Positions 33,697 to 41,836 of a DNA stretch of 64,000 bases are shown piece after piece. Position 1 is the first letter of the stretch. Each line of letters begins with the position of its first letter. Below the pieces are notes generated by a model that was not told the origin of the DNA, made no database searches, and saw nothing but the letters and a program-made list of their open reading frames with translations. The position numbers and the translations under genes are program-made. Origin of the DNA: Halorubrum distributum JCM 10118 (lineage in GTDB: Archaea; Halobacteriota; Halobacteria; Halobacteriales; Haloferacaceae); NCBI RefSeq assembly GCF_000337335.1, contig NZ_AOJN01000049.1, positions 1 to 64,000 of the forward strand, given 5' to 3'.

Positions 33697-34749
33697 TCAG
33701 AACACCGTCGGGGCGCCGTCGACCACGTCGAGTGCGACGTCGTCGCCGGTGTCGACCGCCGACTCGCGCCCCTGGATGACCACCTGGAGCTCGTCCACGT
33801 CCCCGTGGGGTTCGACGAGGTAGTTCGTCTGGTCGCCCTGGAAGTACCGCTCGACGACGGTGCCGCGCAGGACGCCGTCCCCGTCCGCGATGGTGAAGTC
33901 CTCCGGTCGGATCGAGACGGTGACCTCGCCGGTTCGGTCCGGCGCCGGCACGGTAAACCCACCTTCGCCGCCGACCTCCGCGACGGTCGTTCCGTTCCGC
34001 TCGACGGTCCGCGCGTCGATGAGGTTCGTGTCGCCGATGAAGTCCGCGACGAACTCGGACGCGGGCTCGCGGTAGATCTCCTCCGGCGGACCGATCTGCT
34101 CGATGTGGCCGTCGTTCATCACGGCGATCCGGTCGCTGAGCGTCATCGCGACCTCCTGGTCGTGGGTCACGTAGAAGAAGCCCCCCTGCGTCTGCTTGTG
34201 GATCCGGCGCAGTTCGACCTGCATCTGCTTCCGGAGCTTCCGGTCGAGGCTGGAGAGCGGCTCGTCGAGCAGCAGCACCGCCGGCTCGTTGACCAGCGCT
34301 CGCGCGAGGGCGACGCGCTGCTGTTGGCCGCCGGAGAGCTCCGTCGGGTTCCGGTCCTCGAACCCGTCGAGGTCGACGAGTTCGAGGTACTCGGAGACGC
34401 GCTCCGACCGCTCGTCGGCGTCGACGCCCGACTTCGCGAGCCCGTACCCGACGTTCTCGCCGACGCTCATGTGCGGGAAAAGCGAGAGCTGCTGGAACAC
34501 GAGGTTCGTCTCCCGGGCCTCCGGGGGAACCGATCCCATCGATTGGCCGTCTATCCGGACCTCTCCCTCGGTCGGGTGTTCGAAGCCACAGATCATCCGG
34601 AGCGTCGTCGTCTTGCCGCAGCCGGAGGGACCGACGAGCGTGAAGAACTCGCCCTCTCGAACGGAGAAGTCGACGCCGCCGACCGCGGTGAGGTCGCCGA
34701 ACCGCTTCGTCACCTCGTCGAGTTCGACTAATGTGTTCCCCGTTGCCAT
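33697..34749 (-). CDS. potA: Polyamine-type ABC transporter ATP-binding protein PotA
   Basis: A 350-residue ATPase. It has Walker A GPSGCGKTT, Q-loop NLVFQQLSLFPHMSV, signature LSGGQQQRVALARALVNEP, Walker B VLLLDEPLSSLD and the switch His in YVTHDQEVAM. A C-terminal TOBE domain (VTVSIRPEDFTIADGDGVL) fits PotA/MalK-type regulation. It is convergent with potDBC rather than in the operon, 88 bp away, so its expression is uncoupled from the other subunits. A strong purine ribosome site (GGAGGAG) precedes the ATG. Confidence 0.92.
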   Translation of the reverse strand: MATGNTLVELDEVTKRFGDLTAVGGVDFSVREGEFFTLVGPSGCGKTTTLRMICGFEHPTEGEVRIDGQSMGSVPPEARETNLVFQQLSLFPHMSVGENVGYGLAKSGVDADERSERVSEYLELVDLDGFEDRNPTELSGGQQQRVALARALVNEPAVLLLDEPLSSLDRKLRKQMQVELRRIHKQTQGGFFYVTHDQEVAMTLSDRIAVMNDGHIEQIGPPEEIYREPASEFVADFIGDTNLIDARTVERNGTTVAEVGGEGGFTVPAPDRTGEVTVSIRPEDFTIADGDGVLRGTVVERYFQGDQTNYLVEPHGDVDELQVVIQGRESAVDTGDDVALDVVDGAPTVF

Positions 34750-34837
34750 GTGCCACTCCTCCTGACACCAGCACTATCAATCTATCGCCGGACGGGACCG
34801 CGGATGGGGTGGGTGCTCCCCGGGCAGCAGAACGGCG

Positions 34838-35620
34838 TCACTGAAGCCGCTTCGTCGTCTCCACGAGGGGATGTCGCGCGTAGTCGACGATCTCGATGTC
34901 AGCGACGACGCGGAGCCCCTCCTTCTCTGCGGTCTTCGCCATCCCCAGATCGACAGGGGTCCGCGGGACGATCACGTAGGCGTCCATCGTCTCGATGCCG
35001 GCCTCGCGCGCGGCCATCGCTCGGTGGTGGCCGTCGGCCAGGTAGAGGGTGCCGCCGTTGTCGATGACGACGAGGGGTTCGGCGAGCCCGTGTTCGAGCT
35101 CGTACTGTCGGCCCTCCAGCTCGTCGGCGTACACGCGGGCCTGCGTCGGCGTCAGGTCCGCGATCGCCACCTCGCGGCGCTCCTCGTCGAGCTCGACGCC
35201 GTGGATCTGCGAGAGGGTTCGCATCAGCTTCCCGACCTTGCCGGGCGTCGCGCGCTCGATCTGCGAGCGGACCACGTCGGTGTTCGAGATGATCCCGACG
35301 AGGTTGTCGGCGTCGTCGACGACCGGGAGCCGCTGGATGCCGGAGCGTAAGATCACGCGGGCGGCGTCGGTCACCTTCATGTCCGGGTGCGCGACGATCA
35401 GGTTCTCGGTCATCACCGTGAACAGGGGGGCGTCGTCGTCCGCGAGCAGCAGGTCCCCGGCCGAGACGAACCCCTCGACGGTGCGGCCCTGGGTGACGGG
35501 GAACCCGTTGTGCCCGTCGCTGTCGGCCATGCGGCGCGCGACGGTCGCTACCGTCTCGTCCGGACTGACCGTCTCCACCTCGCGGGTCATGTACTCCCCG
35601 ACCGTCGGTTTCCCGCTCAT
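34838..35620 (-). CDS. CBS-pair protein with ParB-like domain
   Basis: A 260-residue protein. Two CBS motifs occupy about residues 8-125 (VGEYMTREVETVSPDETVAT; MTENLIVAHPDMKVTDAARV) and would bind adenosine nucleotides. The C-terminal half resembles the ParB/Sulfiredoxin fold, with YLADGHHRAMAAREAGIE at the nucleotide-binding position. Haloarchaeal and methanogen proteins of this type are annotated as transcription or nuclease regulators without proof. It starts at ATG 35620 (MSGKPTVGEY). Confidence 0.85.
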   Translation of the reverse strand: MSGKPTVGEYMTREVETVSPDETVATVARRMADSDGHNGFPVTQGRTVEGFVSAGDLLLADDDAPLFTVMTENLIVAHPDMKVTDAARVILRSGIQRLPVVDDADNLVGIISNTDVVRSQIERATPGKVGKLMRTLSQIHGVELDEERREVAIADLTPTQARVYADELEGRQYELEHGLAEPLVVIDNGGTLYLADGHHRAMAAREAGIETMDAYVIVPRTPVDLGMAKTAEKEGLRVVADIEIVDYARHPLVETTKRLQ

Positions 35621-35766
35621 CGTCAGTCGTAGAGGCTCCCGGGATAAAAAGAGGGCGGGGCGACGGAGGCCCGCCCCGGCGGCCCGGCGCGGCCGCCCGC
35701 CGGAGCGCCACGGGAGGCGACTCCCGCCACAGGTCCACCGCGGGCGCCCGTCGGTCGAGGGCGGCG

Positions 35767-36132
35767 TTACCCCGCGGGCGGCCCCCAAGTCACCGACTCG
35801 TCGGGCTCGCCGTTCGGGCGCTCGACCCGAGTCCTGAGCCCCCCGCGCTCGTCGACGGCGATCGAGACACGGCTCACGTTCCGCTCGTAGCGCCGGTACC
35901 GTCCCTTTTCGGCGTCTATCGAGACGTGTTCCGTCACCAGGTCCAACTCGTTGAGCACGTCCAAGCGCCGGTACACCGTCGACATCGGGATACCGGACTC
36001 CTCGACCACTTCGGCGACCGAGGTCGGCTCGTCGAGCGCGGTCAGGATCGTCCGGTTCGTCTCCTCGCTCAGGGCGTCGAGGAGCCGCTGAACGAACTGC
36101 GACTCGTCGCGTTTCGGGCCGGCGTCACTCAT
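35767..36132 (-). CDS. ArsR-like winged-helix regulator
   Basis: A 121-residue DNA-binding protein. The winged helix spans about residues 15-80: ALSEETNRTILTALDEPTSV, AEVVEESGIPMSTVYRRLDV (recognition helix) and a wing EHVSIDAEKGRYRRYERN. The Pro-containing C-terminal tail is variable. Haloarchaeal relatives regulate by homodimer binding; metal-sensing cysteines are absent. A TTGTC-N4-GACAA dyad lies 130 bp upstream at 36261-36274. Confidence 0.85.
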   Translation of the reverse strand: MSDAGPKRDESQFVQRLLDALSEETNRTILTALDEPTSVAEVVEESGIPMSTVYRRLDVLNELDLVTEHVSIDAEKGRYRRYERNVSRVSIAVDERGGLRTRVERPNGEPDESVTWGPPAG

Positions 36133-36260
36133 CGCGAACGACCGGTGACGCGGGCTCGTTTCTCCGGGCTCCGTCCCCGTCTCCTGTGCGCTCCGCCTTC
36201 GACTCGACGTGAGGATCGCTCATCATCGGGGATTACACGCACAGCGGCTAGTGTGTCCGT

Positions 36261-36274
36261 TTGTCGCAGGACAA
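36261..36274. promoter_or_regulatory. TTGkC-N4-GACAA dyad, site 1
   Basis: TTGTCGCAGGACAA is a perfect TTGTC-N4-GACAA inverted repeat upstream of the ArsR-like gene and just past the rhodanese stop. It shares GCAGGACAA with site 4 near cydA. Confidence 0.55.
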
Positions 36275-36298
36275 CTCCGCCGCCACCGCTCCGGGCGG

Positions 36299-37234
36299 CT
36301 AACTGTCGCCGTCCGGCTCGCCGACTTCGATCGGGACGCCGATCATGTTCCCCCACTCGGTCCAGGAGCCGTCGTAGTGTCGCACGTGTTCGTATCCGAG
36401 CAGCTCCTCGAGGACGAACCACGTGACCGACGACCGCTCCCCGATCCGACAGTAGACGATCACGTCGTCGTCGGGGGTGACCCCTCGAGACTCGTACACG
36501 TCCGCGAGCTCCTTGCGCGACTTGAACAGGCCGTCGGGGCGGACGTTCTCGGCCCAGAACACGTTCGTCGCTCCCGGGATGTGTCCGCCCCGCATCGCTC
36601 CCTCGTCGCTGCCGGGCGGCTTCGTGACGTCGCCGCGGAACTCCTCGGGCAGGCGCACGTCGACGAGCTTCGCGTCGGTCCCGATCGCCGCCCGCACGTC
36701 CGTGCGCCCGGCCCGCACCTCCGGTCTGGCCGGCGCGTCGGGGGCGTCGCCGTACGTCACGTCGGGCGGCGCGACCGGCTGCGTCGTGGTCGGGTAGCCG
36801 TGTTCCGTCCAGTACTCGCGCCCGCCGTCCATGATCCTGACGTCCGGATGGCCGTAGTGGGCGAGCTGCCAGTACAGGTGCGCCGCGAACCAGTTCCGGT
36901 TGTCGCCGTAGATGACGACGGTCGTCTCCTCGGTGATCCCGCGCGATTCGAGGAAGGCGGTCATCTCCGTCGGGGAGAGGATGTCGTGTGCCTCCGCCGA
37001 CCGGAGGTCGGTCCGCCAGTCGACGCCGACGGCGCCGGGCGCGTGCCCCTCCTCGTAGAACGAGGCGTTGACGTCGACCTCGAGCAGCCGCAGGTCGGTC
37101 GCGACGGAGCTGAACTCGTCGAGCCGGGCGTTCACCCAGTCGGCGCTAACGAGCACGTCCGTCGGGTAGCGGCCGCCCGTCGACGCGGCTGTCGGGTCTC
37201 GCTGATCGTCGTCCGTGGGGGGTTCGGCGGTCAT
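36299..37234 (-). CDS. Two-domain rhodanese (thiosulfate sulfurtransferase)
   Basis: A 311-residue sulfurtransferase. The N-terminal inactive rhodanese repeat (VDVNASFYEEGHAPGAVGVD; VVIYGDNRNWFAAHLYWQL) is followed by the active repeat with LVDVRLPEEFRGD, GHIPGATNVFW and the active-site loop CRIGERS, whose nucleophilic cysteine is about C262. It transfers sulfane sulfur from thiosulfate or related donors. Its start overlaps the HTH-10 regulator's stop by four bases (ATGA), so the regulator and enzyme are one operon. Confidence 0.92.
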   Translation of the reverse strand: MTAEPPTDDDQRDPTAASTGGRYPTDVLVSADWVNARLDEFSSVATDLRLLEVDVNASFYEEGHAPGAVGVDWRTDLRSAEAHDILSPTEMTAFLESRGITEETTVVIYGDNRNWFAAHLYWQLAHYGHPDVRIMDGGREYWTEHGYPTTTQPVAPPDVTYGDAPDAPARPEVRAGRTDVRAAIGTDAKLVDVRLPEEFRGDVTKPPGSDEGAMRGGHIPGATNVFWAENVRPDGLFKSRKELADVYESRGVTPDDDVIVYCRIGERSSVTWFVLEELLGYEHVRHYDGSWTEWGNMIGVPIEVGEPDGDS

Positions 37235-37950
37235 GCTTGTTGGTCCGCGAATCGTTTCGCTAACTCAGCGGTCGCGCGTCGCAGCCGGTAGGACACCGTC
37301 GAGCGGGGCTCTCCGAGCTCCGCCGCGAGCTCGTCGAGCGTCACGCCCCGCGGCGTCTCGAAGTAGCCGCGCTCGACCGCGAGCAGCAGGGTCTCGCGCT
37401 GCTCGGCGGGGACGTCCGGTCGGGAGAGCAGCTCGCTCTCCCAGTGGTCGACCTCGGTCAGGTGCTCGAACGAGAACGACAGCCCGTCGCCGAGCTTCGC
37501 GGCCAGCGTGTCGTACAACAGCCCGATCTTCGAGTCGTCCTGGACCAACACGCGCCACCGGACCGTATCGCCGGACCGCGTCTGCTCGAAGAGGACGCCT
37601 CCGTCGACGTACTTCGCCGCGATCAGCGGCACGGACTCGCAGTAGTCCACGTCGGAGACGTACGTGTACGTCACTCGCCGCCGCTGCTCGTGGGTCAACA
37701 GGCTCGTCGTGCGGTTCGAGCGACACTCTCGAGCGCTGATCGACTCGCAGTCGACGGACTCGTCCAGGAGCAGCTCGTCGACGGCGTCGAGGTCGGCCGC
37801 GTCGCCGGTCACCGATTCGAGCTTCCACAGCTCCGTGGGATCGAGACACGAGTAGGTCGCCTCCGACTGGAGGGACTCGCGGTCGATGAACAGGTCGACG
37901 TACTCGTCGGCGCCGGGTTCGTAGGTTATGGTGAACGTGAAGTCGTACAT
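37231..37950 (-). CDS. HTH-10 (bacterio-opsin activator-like) regulator
   Basis: A 239-residue member of the haloarchaeal Bat/DmsR-like group. The C-terminal HTH-10 domain reads ERGYFETPRGVTLDELAAEL, GEPRSTVSYRLRRATAELAK. The N-terminal domain (MYDFTFTITYEPGADEYVDL) contains several cysteines (about C35, C68, C76), consistent with redox or sulfur sensing, which is inference. It precedes and overlaps the rhodanese gene. A TTGGC-N4-GACAA dyad lies about 95 bp upstream. Confidence 0.88.
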   Translation of the reverse strand: MYDFTFTITYEPGADEYVDLFIDRESLQSEATYSCLDPTELWKLESVTGDAADLDAVDELLLDESVDCESISARECRSNRTTSLLTHEQRRRVTYTYVSDVDYCESVPLIAAKYVDGGVLFEQTRSGDTVRWRVLVQDDSKIGLLYDTLAAKLGDGLSFSFEHLTEVDHWESELLSRPDVPAEQRETLLLAVERGYFETPRGVTLDELAAELGEPRSTVSYRLRRATAELAKRFADQQA

Positions 37951-38045
37951 CTGACGGGGAGCTCGTTCTGTCGTGCGATTTCGGTTCGCCGCGTCCGCCT
38001 CACGGGCGACCGAACCGTCGCGGTCGGCCGCGCTCCGGCGGGAAG

Positions 38046-38059
38046 TTGGCCCTCGACAA
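38046..38059. promoter_or_regulatory. TTGkC-N4-GACAA dyad, site 2
   Basis: TTGGCCCTCGACAA, flanked by G and C so that GTTG...CAAC extends the symmetry. It lies between the divergent HTH-10/rhodanese operon (start 37950) and the small membrane gene at 38099. Confidence 0.55.
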
Positions 38060-38098
38060 CACGCCTGATACGGGCCCGACGCACTTACGTTATCTCGT

Positions 38099-38338
38099 AT
38101 GGTACATCCACGTTCGAATCGGGGAACGCCGGCCGCGCTCCGGAGCCGCCTCCTGATCCCGGCCCTCGTCGCGCTCGTCGGCGGGATCGGCGGGTTTGCC
38201 TTCGGACTTGCCCGCGACGACGCCGTCACCGCGCTGGGCGCGCTGCTGTTCCTCCCGAGCGCCGCGCTGCTGTTCGGCATCGTCGCCAAGCGCCACGGTA
38301 TCGGACCGTTCGGACCGTCGAACCGCCGAGGGGACTGA
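38099..38338 (+). CDS. Small two-TM membrane protein, 79 aa
   Basis: A 79-residue protein with a basic N-terminus (MVHPRSNRGTPAALRSRLL) and two helices (IPALVALVGGIGGFAFGLA; VTALGALLFLPSAALLFGIV), ending in a charged tail. Not recognised. A TATA-like CTTACGTTATCTC (about 38083-38095) is close upstream. It is divergent from the HTH-10 operon and shares the dyad at 38046. Confidence 0.6.
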   Translation: MVHPRSNRGTPAALRSRLLIPALVALVGGIGGFAFGLARDDAVTALGALLFLPSAALLFGIVAKRHGIGPFGPSNRRGD

Positions 38339-38393
38339 CGGTCGTTCGCCCCCGCGCGGCACCGCGAGCGGGCCCGCTGGCGAGGCGCTCGGC

Positions 38394-38639
38394 TCACGTC
38401 GCCTCCCGAACGCGAGCGGTGACGAGCCGGTCGACGTTGTACATGAACACGGCGACCGCGGCGAGGACCGTCGCGAAGTAGACGACGAGCTGCGGCGGCC
38501 CCGACGCGGCGCCGCCTGCGACGGCCCCGCCGAACCCGACGAGGGTGAGCTCCGCCCACGTGATGAACACGCGCGAGAGCAGCAGCGTTCCGACCGGCGA
38601 CCGCCGACTCGGCGCGTTCGCCGCTGGGTCGTCGCTCAT
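38394..38639 (-). CDS. Small membrane protein downstream of cydB, 81 aa
   Basis: An 81-residue protein with two helices (VFITWAELTLVGFGGAVAGG and LVVYFATVLAAVAVFMYNVD). It begins one base after the cydB stop region (cydB ends at 38641) and so is the third gene of the cydAB operon. Bacterial cytochrome bd has small accessory subunits (CydX, CydH); a similar role is possible by position only, since the sequence does not match those families. Confidence 0.65.
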   Translation of the reverse strand: MSDDPAANAPSRRSPVGTLLLSRVFITWAELTLVGFGGAVAGGAASGPPQLVVYFATVLAAVAVFMYNVDRLVTARVREAT

Positions 38640-38640
38640 C

Positions 38641-39645
38641 TCAGTACGCCTCCTCGGCCGATATCGGGCCGCTGAACGCCGAGTACAGGACGGCGAAGTA
38701 CGTGGCGATCAGCGGCAACAGCAGCGCCGCGCCGATCGACATGAGGTTTAGCGGTAACGTCGAGACGACGGCGTCACTCACCGTCGCCCCGGTCGCCGGG
38801 TCGATGCGCGGGTACATGAGGACCGCGACGACCGCGGTCAGCCCGTACGTCAGTCCCGCGGCCGCCGCGAGCGCGGCGACGTTCGCCCCGCGTCGAAGCG
38901 CGACGGCGTAGCCGACGCCGAGCGCGACGGAGGCGGCGACCAGCGCGAGCACCGGGAGCGACAGGAGCGCGTCGACGCCGGCCGGGAGTCGGGTCGCCAG
39001 GACGCCGAGGGTCGCGACGACGGCGAGGAGGTACGCCGCGACCGCCCCGACTCCGATCTGAGTCACCGTTTCGGGAAGCGCGTCCCGGGCTTTCAGCCGG
39101 AGGAACGCGGCGCCGGAAACGACGGTCAGCGCCGTGACTGTGACGCCCGTAACGACGCCGACGAGCGTGAGCGACCGGGGAGTCCCGACGAGCCAGTTGC
39201 CCGCGAACGCGCCGAGGAGGAACGGCGCGAGGACGCTGCCGGCGACGAACGACCGCCCCCACCACCGCTGCCAGCGCTCGTCGCGGCGCTGTTCGTACAT
39301 CTCCGGCGCCAGTCCCCGGAGGATGAGGGCGCCGAGGATGCCGAACATCAGCAGGTAGTGTCTGCTGAACAGCCCCGCGTACACCGACGGGAAGGCGGCG
39401 AACAGCGCGCCGCCGAAGACGACGAGCCACACCTCGTTCCCGTCCCAGAACGGCCCGATAGCCGACAGCACCGCCTCGCGCGCCGCGTCTTCGCGAAGCG
39501 TCGCGAAGATCGCGCCGGCGCCGAAGTCGAAGCCGTCGAGGAACAGGAACGTTCCGAGGATCGCGAACACCAGCGCGAACCACAGCTCCGGGAGCGGCAG
39601 GCCGAACACCGGCCCCGCCGCGAGCGCGTCGACGGCGCTAGTCAT
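38641..39645 (-). CDS. cydB: Cytochrome bd oxidase subunit II
   Basis: A 334-residue integral membrane subunit of the quinol-oxidising cytochrome bd complex. It shows the family's N-terminal region (LWFALVFAILGTFLFLDGFDFGAG), FWDGNEVWLVVFGGALFAAFP with the heme-proximal FWDGNE..W motif, and eight to nine membrane helices. Its start overlaps cydA's stop by 8 bp. With CydA it reduces oxygen to water at low oxygen tension. Confidence 0.93.
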   Translation of the reverse strand: MTSAVDALAAGPVFGLPLPELWFALVFAILGTFLFLDGFDFGAGAIFATLREDAAREAVLSAIGPFWDGNEVWLVVFGGALFAAFPSVYAGLFSRHYLLMFGILGALILRGLAPEMYEQRRDERWQRWWGRSFVAGSVLAPFLLGAFAGNWLVGTPRSLTLVGVVTGVTVTALTVVSGAAFLRLKARDALPETVTQIGVGAVAAYLLAVVATLGVLATRLPAGVDALLSLPVLALVAASVALGVGYAVALRRGANVAALAAAAGLTYGLTAVVAVLMYPRIDPATGATVSDAVVSTLPLNLMSIGAALLLPLIATYFAVLYSAFSGPISAEEAY

Positions 39646-41062
39646 CGCCGGGCACCTCCGCGGGCCCGGTGTCGCGCTCGGCGCGGGGACGCGGTCCGGG
39701 CACGCTCGGGGGCCCCTCCCGGATCACCCGCGCGACGACGTACGTGTACAGCGCGAGGATGCCGGCGTAGACGCCGACGAACCCGGCGAGCGTGACCATC
39801 GCTTCCGTCCCGGTGAGGCCGGGAGAGACCCCCTCGCTCGTCTTCAACACGCCCTGGATCACCCAGGGCTGACGACCGACCTCCGTGACGACCCACCCGA
39901 GCTCGACCGCGGCGATCCCGAGCAGGCCGGACGCCATCAGCGCCTTGTGGAGCAGCCCGTCCTCGAACAGCTCGCCCGTGTACCACCGGTAGCCGCCCCA
40001 GAACGCGAGCAGGATGAACCAAAAGCCCATCCCGACCATCGCGCGGAACGACCAGAACACGACGGCGACCGGCGGCGCCTCCGTGTCGAACGTGTTCAGT
40101 CCGCGGATCTCCGCGGTCGCGTCGCCTCCGCTGGCGAGCCACGACGCCCCGCCCGGGATGCCGATGCCGAACAGCTCCTTCGCGCGGGGGTCGGTGAACT
40201 GGCTCAGGTCAGTTGGAATCGCGAAGATGTACTCCGGGACGTACGCCTCGGTGTCCCAGACCGCTTCCATGGCGGCGAACTTCTGCGGTTGCGTCTCGTA
40301 GACGTGCCGCGCGTACAGGTCGCCTTGGAGCACCTGTAGCGGGGCCGTGATGAGCAGCGCGACCAGCGCGATCTTGAGCGTCTTCTGCCAGAAGGCGATG
40401 TTCTCCGTCTGGTGTCCCCAGACGTGGTGTCGGTAGACGTAGTACGCGGAGACGCCGGCCATGAACAGCGCCACCGACTCGACGGCGGCGTTTTGCATGT
40501 GGACGTACATGTACCCGAACCGCGGGGTCAGGTACGCCGCGACCGGGTCGACGAGGTGGACCACCTCCTGTCCGTCCTCGGCGACGAGCTCGTAGCCGCG
40601 CGGCATCTGCATCCACGAGTTCGCGATGAGGATCCAGACGGCGGACAGCCACGTCCCGACGCCGACGGCGAGGCTTGAGACCATGTAGAGCCGGTCGGAG
40701 ACGCGCTCGCGACCGAACACGAAGATGCCGAGGAACGTCGCCTCCAGCATGAACGCCATCATCCCCTCGACGGCGAGCGGGCCGCCGAACAGCTCGCCGG
40801 CGGTCGTCGAGAACGCCGCGAAGTTGGTTCCGAACTCGAACTCGAGCACGATGCCGGTGACCGTCCCGACGACGAACGAGATAGCGAAGATCTTGGTCCA
40901 GAACCGACGCAACTGCTCGTACACCGGATCGCCGCCCCGGATGTCCTTCCACGTGAAGTAGATCAGGAACGGAGCCAGTCCCATGCTCATCACCGGGAAG
41001 ATGATGTGAACGATCGTCGTCAGGGCGAACTGGAATCGGCTTGCGAGTACTGGGTCGATCAT
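39638..41062 (-). CDS. cydA: Cytochrome bd oxidase subunit I
   Basis: A 474-residue heme-binding subunit. His19 in TTIVHIIFPVMSMG corresponds to the distal-heme ligand of characterised CydA; FGTNFAAFS, GRE-type loops and the GRQPW motif (TEVGRQPWVIQG) are all present. The quinol-binding Q loop is of the short type. The ATG at 41062 (MIDPVLASRFQF) is the normal family start. It heads the operon cydA-cydB-small protein. Two TTGGC-N4-GACAA-type dyads lie 97 and 167 bp upstream. Confidence 0.94.
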   Translation of the reverse strand: MIDPVLASRFQFALTTIVHIIFPVMSMGLAPFLIYFTWKDIRGGDPVYEQLRRFWTKIFAISFVVGTVTGIVLEFEFGTNFAAFSTTAGELFGGPLAVEGMMAFMLEATFLGIFVFGRERVSDRLYMVSSLAVGVGTWLSAVWILIANSWMQMPRGYELVAEDGQEVVHLVDPVAAYLTPRFGYMYVHMQNAAVESVALFMAGVSAYYVYRHHVWGHQTENIAFWQKTLKIALVALLITAPLQVLQGDLYARHVYETQPQKFAAMEAVWDTEAYVPEYIFAIPTDLSQFTDPRAKELFGIGIPGGASWLASGGDATAEIRGLNTFDTEAPPVAVVFWSFRAMVGMGFWFILLAFWGGYRWYTGELFEDGLLHKALMASGLLGIAAVELGWVVTEVGRQPWVIQGVLKTSEGVSPGLTGTEAMVTLAGFVGVYAGILALYTYVVARVIREGPPSVPGPRPRAERDTGPAEVPGDD

Positions 41063-41158
41063 ATTGTGGTGTGTGGCTGCCTCGGAGGGTCGCTCCGCCG
41101 TGCGCCGCGGTCGATCGCCTCGTTTGTCGCTGCGTACTCCTCGTCCATAACCCCGGAG

Positions 41159-41172
41159 TTGGCACAGGACAA
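41159..41172. promoter_or_regulatory. TTGkC-N4-GACAA dyad, site 3
   Basis: TTGGCACAGGACAA lies in the 217-bp gap between cydA and the divergent small gene. It shares ACAGGACAA/GCAGGACAA with sites 1 and 4. Confidence 0.55.
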
Positions 41173-41228
41173 GCGCCGGTCGGACCCCCCGTTTCCCGGC
41201 GTCGAGCCCTCGACGAGGCGCCCCGCGG

Positions 41229-41242
41229 TTGTCCTGCGCCAA
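41229..41242. promoter_or_regulatory. TTGkC-N4-GACAA dyad, site 4
   Basis: TTGTCCTGCGCCAA, whose reverse complement is TTGGCGCAGGACAA. Flanking G and C extend it to GTTG...CAAC. It is 70 bp from site 3 in the same gap, so two dimers could bind one cydA promoter region. Confidence 0.55.
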
Positions 41243-41279
41243 CCCGCCTCTTTGGGTGGCGAAGCGGTTACGGTCGCCC

Positions 41280-41459
41280 ATGGAGACACGGCACGCCGTG
41301 CTGGCGCTCGTCGCGCTCGTCACCACGATAATGGCCGTCAGAGCGGTTGTCGCCGGCCTCGACGGTGACTTCGGGACGGTCGGTCGGCAGGTCGGCGTCG
41401 GGGGGATCGTCCTCGCGTTCGGCGTGGCGCTGTACCGGAACTGGGAGTCGGTCGGGTGA
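41280..41459 (+). CDS. Small membrane protein, 59 aa
   Basis: A 59-residue protein, METRHAVLALVALVTTIMAV onward, with two hydrophobic segments and a short charged loop (GLDGDFGTVGRQ). Not recognised. It is divergent from cydAB and shares the intergenic region with its two dyads. It ends where a 21-bp direct repeat begins. Confidence 0.6.
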   Translation: METRHAVLALVALVTTIMAVRAVVAGLDGDFGTVGRQVGVGGIVLAFGVALYRNWESVG

Positions 41460-41499
41460 TGCGGGGAGGCGGTCGGCTGACGCGGGGAGGCGGTCGGCT
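41458..41499 (+). repeat. 21-bp tandem repeat
   Basis: Two copies of a 21-bp unit (TGAtGCGGGGAGGCGGTCGG type, one base different between them) directly after the stop of the small membrane gene, with a partial third copy. The first unit begins at that gene's TGA. Confidence 0.85.
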
Positions 41500-41617
41500 G
41501 ACGCGGGGGGCCGTCCGCGTCGGGATATGCCGCGCGCCGGTCCCGGCGTCCGCTCGCCGTTCGCCGGCTCGGCGCCCCGTCCGTCGCGATGTCCGTCGGG
41601 CGTCGTCGCGGCGGCCG

Positions 41618-41836
41618 TCAGGACTCCTCCGCGGACTCGTCACGACCGTCTCCGTCGTCGCGCCGCTTCCCGCCGCGCAGCCGTTCGGCGACCCCGTGCC
41701 GAAGGCGATGGAAGGGCCGCGAACAGGCGCCGCACTCGGCACAGGAGACGTCCGAACAGGACACGGCGGCGCCACACCGCGGACACGAGAGCCCGTTCGC
41801 CGGGTCGAACTCGTACTCGCAGCGCGGACAGTTCAC
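41618..41836 (-). CDS. Zinc-ribbon protein coupled to feoB
   Basis: A 72-residue protein with four C-x-x-C-like pairs (CPRCEYEF; CPRCGAAV; CSDVSCAECGAC), enough for two zinc ribbons or a metal cluster, and a basic then acidic C-terminus. The GTG start at 41836 overlaps the feoB stop by four bases, so it is the third gene of feoAB. FeoC-type accessory proteins occupy this position in bacteria; an iron-related role is inferred from position only. Confidence 0.75.
   Translation of the reverse strand: MNCPRCEYEFDPANGLSCPRCGAAVSCSDVSCAECGACSRPFHRLRHGVAERLRGGKRRDDGDGRDESAEES

Noticed and set aside
37951-38559. N-terminal extension of the HTH-10 regulator (open frame to 38559)
   Set aside because: The extension overlaps the small plus-strand membrane gene and the dyad site, is Arg/Pro-rich and not family-like; MYDFTFTITY at 37950 is the normal start.
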